DNA of 64,000 bases. Origin: Spirosoma panaciterrae DSM 21099 (GTDB lineage: Bacteria; Bacteroidota; Bacteroidia; Cytophagales; Spirosomataceae). Numbering within the stretch: position 1 is the first letter of the stretch; every line of letters starts with the position of its first letter. The position numbers were made by a program, and so were the translations under genes. Below, piece by piece: positions 62,150 through 64,000 of the stretch. The DNA lies in NCBI RefSeq assembly GCF_000374025.1, contig NZ_KB893172.1, positions 62,001 through 126,000 of the forward strand, in the 5' to 3' direction. The notes below the pieces were generated by a model. The model was not told the origin of the DNA and did no database searches. It saw only the letters and a list, made by a program, of their open reading frames with translations.

Positions 62150-64000
62150 TTACATAAGCGCATCAAATAAAATCTCGGCGGGGTGCTGAGCTTTCCGGCC
62201 AGTGCCGTCCTTGATCTGATGGCGGCAACTTGTACCGGCTGCCGAAATGATCGCATCTTCGGCTTTTCGAACAGCAGGGAAAAGAACGAGTTCACCGATT
62301 TGCATCGACAGCTCATAATGTTCCGCTTCGTACCCAAACGACCCGGCCATTCCACAGCAACCGGAAGGAATGAGTTGTACGTTGTAGTTTGGAGGTAAGG
62401 AAAGCACCTTTTTCACCGGAACCATTGAAGAAAGGGCTTTTTGATGGCAATGCCCGTGTACTTTTACCAGCCGGGCTTCGGTAGTGAATACACTCTTGTT
62501 TACTCGACCGGCGTCAACTTCCTGGGCCAGCCATTCCTCAAATAGAAAAACGTTTTTGGCAATACGCTGGGCATCGGCTTTCAACTCGGCAGGTACCAGA
62601 TCGGGGTATTCGTCGCGGAAGGTCAGAATGGCCGATGGTTCCAGACCGATCAGGGGCGTCTGGTCGGTGATCTGGTCTTTCAACAGCGTTACATTCCGAA
62701 TAGCGAGCTTACGGGCTTCATCGACCAACCCTTTCGACAAATACGTTCGGCCACTCTCGGCATGGTCGGGAATAGTGACCGTATAGCCCAGCCGTTCCAG
62801 CAACTGAATCGCTTTTTGCCCAACTTCTACGTCGTTGAAATTGGTGAACTCATCACAGAAAAGCATAGGGCGCTGGGCATGGGGCGTGGATTGGGCAGCC
62901 ACATTGGCCCTTTGCCCTCTACTCCTTACCCATTGCTTCAGCGTCGTGCTGGATAGGTGGGGCATCGTTCGGTCGGGGTGGAAACCGACGAGCTGATTGG
63001 CGACCCGGCGGAGAGCAGGGGCGTTATAAATGGCGTTGTAAGCCCAGGGGGCGATACTGGCCAGCGACATCAGTTTGGTGAAGTTGCCGACGAGTCTAGC
63101 CCGTAATGGAACGCCTTTTTCATGATAATGCTGTTGGGTAAATTCGGCCTTCATCCGGGCCATATCGACACTCGACGGGCATTCGGCCTTACAGCCTTTG
63201 CACGACAGACACAGGTCAAGTACTTCTTTGGCCGCTTCGTAGTCGAGTTCGGTTGGGGCCGATTGGCTGCTGTAAAAATGCCGGAGAATGTTGGCACGGG
63301 CGCGGGTCGTATCCCGTTCGCGTCGGGTAGCCATGTAGCTTGGGCACATGGTGCCACCCGAAATTTCGGTTTTACGGCAGTCGCCCGAACCGGAGCATTT
63401 TTCGGCCAGTTCGAGTAGGCCGCCATCTTTCGAAAAGTCGAATACCGTTTTAGGCTGTGAAATCACCACATCGGCTTCCGCCCGCAACGACTCGTTCATG
63501 GGGGGCGGGTCGATAACTTTGCCAGGGTTGAAGGTATTGTGCGGGTCCCAAAGGGTCTTGACCTCTTTGCACAACTGGTAGTTTTCGGGGCCAAGCATAT
63601 ACGCAATGAATTCACCCCGGAGCCGACCGTCGCCATGCTCCCCCGATAAGGAACCCCCGTATTTTTTGACCAGCTGGGCTGTATCCATCAGCAGCGCCCT
63701 GAAGTTGGCCCGGCCTTCCGACGATTTTAGGTTGATGAGTGGCAACGCATGAATTTCGCCCGCTCCGGCATGGGCCGAATATTCGAGTTTCAGCCCATGG
63801 TTCTCCCAGGCCATCCGGTCCAGTTCATCGATATAATCGGGCAGGTCACGTACATCGACAGCCGTATCTTCGATCACGTTGGCCGGTTTTTCGTCGCCCG
63901 GAATATTGTACATGATGCTCAGACCGGCTTTGCGTAACGCCCAGGGCTTCTTGGTTTCGTCATCGAACAGAATCGGGTAGGTGTAGCCCAGTCCTTTTTC
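62150..64000 (-). CDS. FAD/Fe-S oxidoreductase (D-lactate dehydrogenase/glycolate oxidase type), C-terminal part
   Basis: Partial gene: the frame stays open to the window edge at 64000, so the N-terminal FAD-binding domain lies outside. At least 616 residues are seen. The segment HAGAGEIHALPLINLK and GSLSGEHGDGRLRG is the FAD-oxidase C-domain. Then come Fe-S cluster motifs (CSGSGDCRK and CLSCKGCKAECPSSVDM). The CCG-type motif CCGMAGSFGYE lies near the end. The fused dehydrogenase transfers electrons from a 2-hydroxy acid. The Met at 63913 is internal, not the true start. Confidence 0.85.
   Translation of the reverse strand, partial: EKGLGYTYPILFDDETKKPWALRKAGLSIMYNIPGDEKPANVIEDTAVDVRDLPDYIDELDRMAWENHGLKLEYSAHAGAGEIHALPLINLKSSEGRANFRALLMDTAQLVKKYGGSLSGEHGDGRLRGEFIAYMLGPENYQLCKEVKTLWDPHNTFNPGKVIDPPPMNESLRAEADVVISQPKTVFDFSKDGGLLELAEKCSGSGDCRKTEISGGTMCPSYMATRRERDTTRARANILRHFYSSQSAPTELDYEAAKEVLDLCLSCKGCKAECPSSVDMARMKAEFTQQHYHEKGVPLRARLVGNFTKLMSLASIAPWAYNAIYNAPALRRVANQLVGFHPDRTMPHLSSTTLKQWVRSRGQRANVAAQSTPHAQRPMLFCDEFTNFNDVEVGQKAIQLLERLGYTVTIPDHAESGRTYLSKGLVDEARKLAIRNVTLLKDQITDQTPLIGLEPSAILTFRDEYPDLVPAELKADAQRIAKNVFLFEEWLAQEVDAGRVNKSVFTTEARLVKVHGHCHQKALSSMVPVKKVLSLPPNYNVQLIPSGCCGMAGSFGYEAEHYELSMQIGELVLFPAVRKAEDAIISAAGTSCRHQIKDGTGRKAQHPAEILFDALM

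Overview
The window looks like chromosome of a member of the Bacteroidota, most likely a Cytophagales bacterium of the Spirosoma type. The evidence is two SusC/SusD pairs with STN domains and their ECF sigma/FecR regulators, a stand-alone TonB receptor, lipoproteins, Shine-Dalgarno-poor starts, one TTTG-N18-TATCTTTG promoter of the Bacteroidota type, and roughly 50% GC. The genus is an inference. I saw no tRNA, rRNA, CRISPR array, insertion sequence, phage gene or replication origin.

Layout. (1) 34-6413: an FAD-binding dehydrogenase, a GH36 alpha-galactosidase, an AraC/VOC pair and two secreted small proteins. (2) 6627-21142: a sugar-utilisation locus. A minus-strand run (MFS transporter, GH28-like beta-helix protein, GH20-like hydrolase, alpha/alpha-barrel protein, TonB receptor of the Caulobacter/Xanthomonas type, glucosamine-6-phosphate deaminase) faces a LacI regulator, and a GH20 beta-hexosaminidase lies beyond it. 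A 30-bp perfect-arm palindrome sits between the transporter and lacI. The locus suggests uptake and breakdown of an amino-sugar-containing glycan. (3) 21491-26279: a lytic transglycosylase, homoserine kinase, lipoproteins and coiled-coil or unknown proteins. (4) 26414-31893: a Crp/Fnr regulator, a darcynin-like protein, two SDR oxidoreductases, an UlaG-like metallo-hydrolase, an FG-GAP protein and a membrane-anchored unknown. (5) 31945-34300: a minus-strand run holding five small proteins that I judge to be diverged paralogues, plus one disordered protein. This is the least explained gene set here. (6) 34468-45414: ArfB, then a complete ECF sigma/FecR/SusC/SusD system with two sulfatases. (7) 45630-55269: a second ECF sigma/FecR/SusC/SusD system with two paralogous secreted proteins of unknown function. 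(8) 55434-58682 (minus): a MatB-like acyl-CoA synthetase, an overlooked 40-residue membrane protein and an SSS-family symporter. (9) 59145-64000: a DUF1080 protein, an Rpn-type nuclease with a GIEK-repeat tail, a long disordered protein, and the C-terminal part of a two-domain FAD/Fe-S oxidoreductase that runs off the window.

Between genes there is a striking number of long, near-perfect inverted repeats with 22-32 bp arms. Two at opposite ends of the window share the same arm core and loop sequence, so at least some belong to a dispersed extragenic hairpin family. Others are probably ordinary or bidirectional terminators.

How the genes work together. The two SusC proteins carry N-terminal STN domains, so each probably signals glycan binding through its adjacent FecR and ECF sigma factor. 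The first system would take up a sulfated glycan and remove its sulfates. The 6.6-21 kb locus is instead under a LacI-type repressor or activator. The ligase, small protein and symporter form an apparent import-and-activate module for a carboxylic acid.
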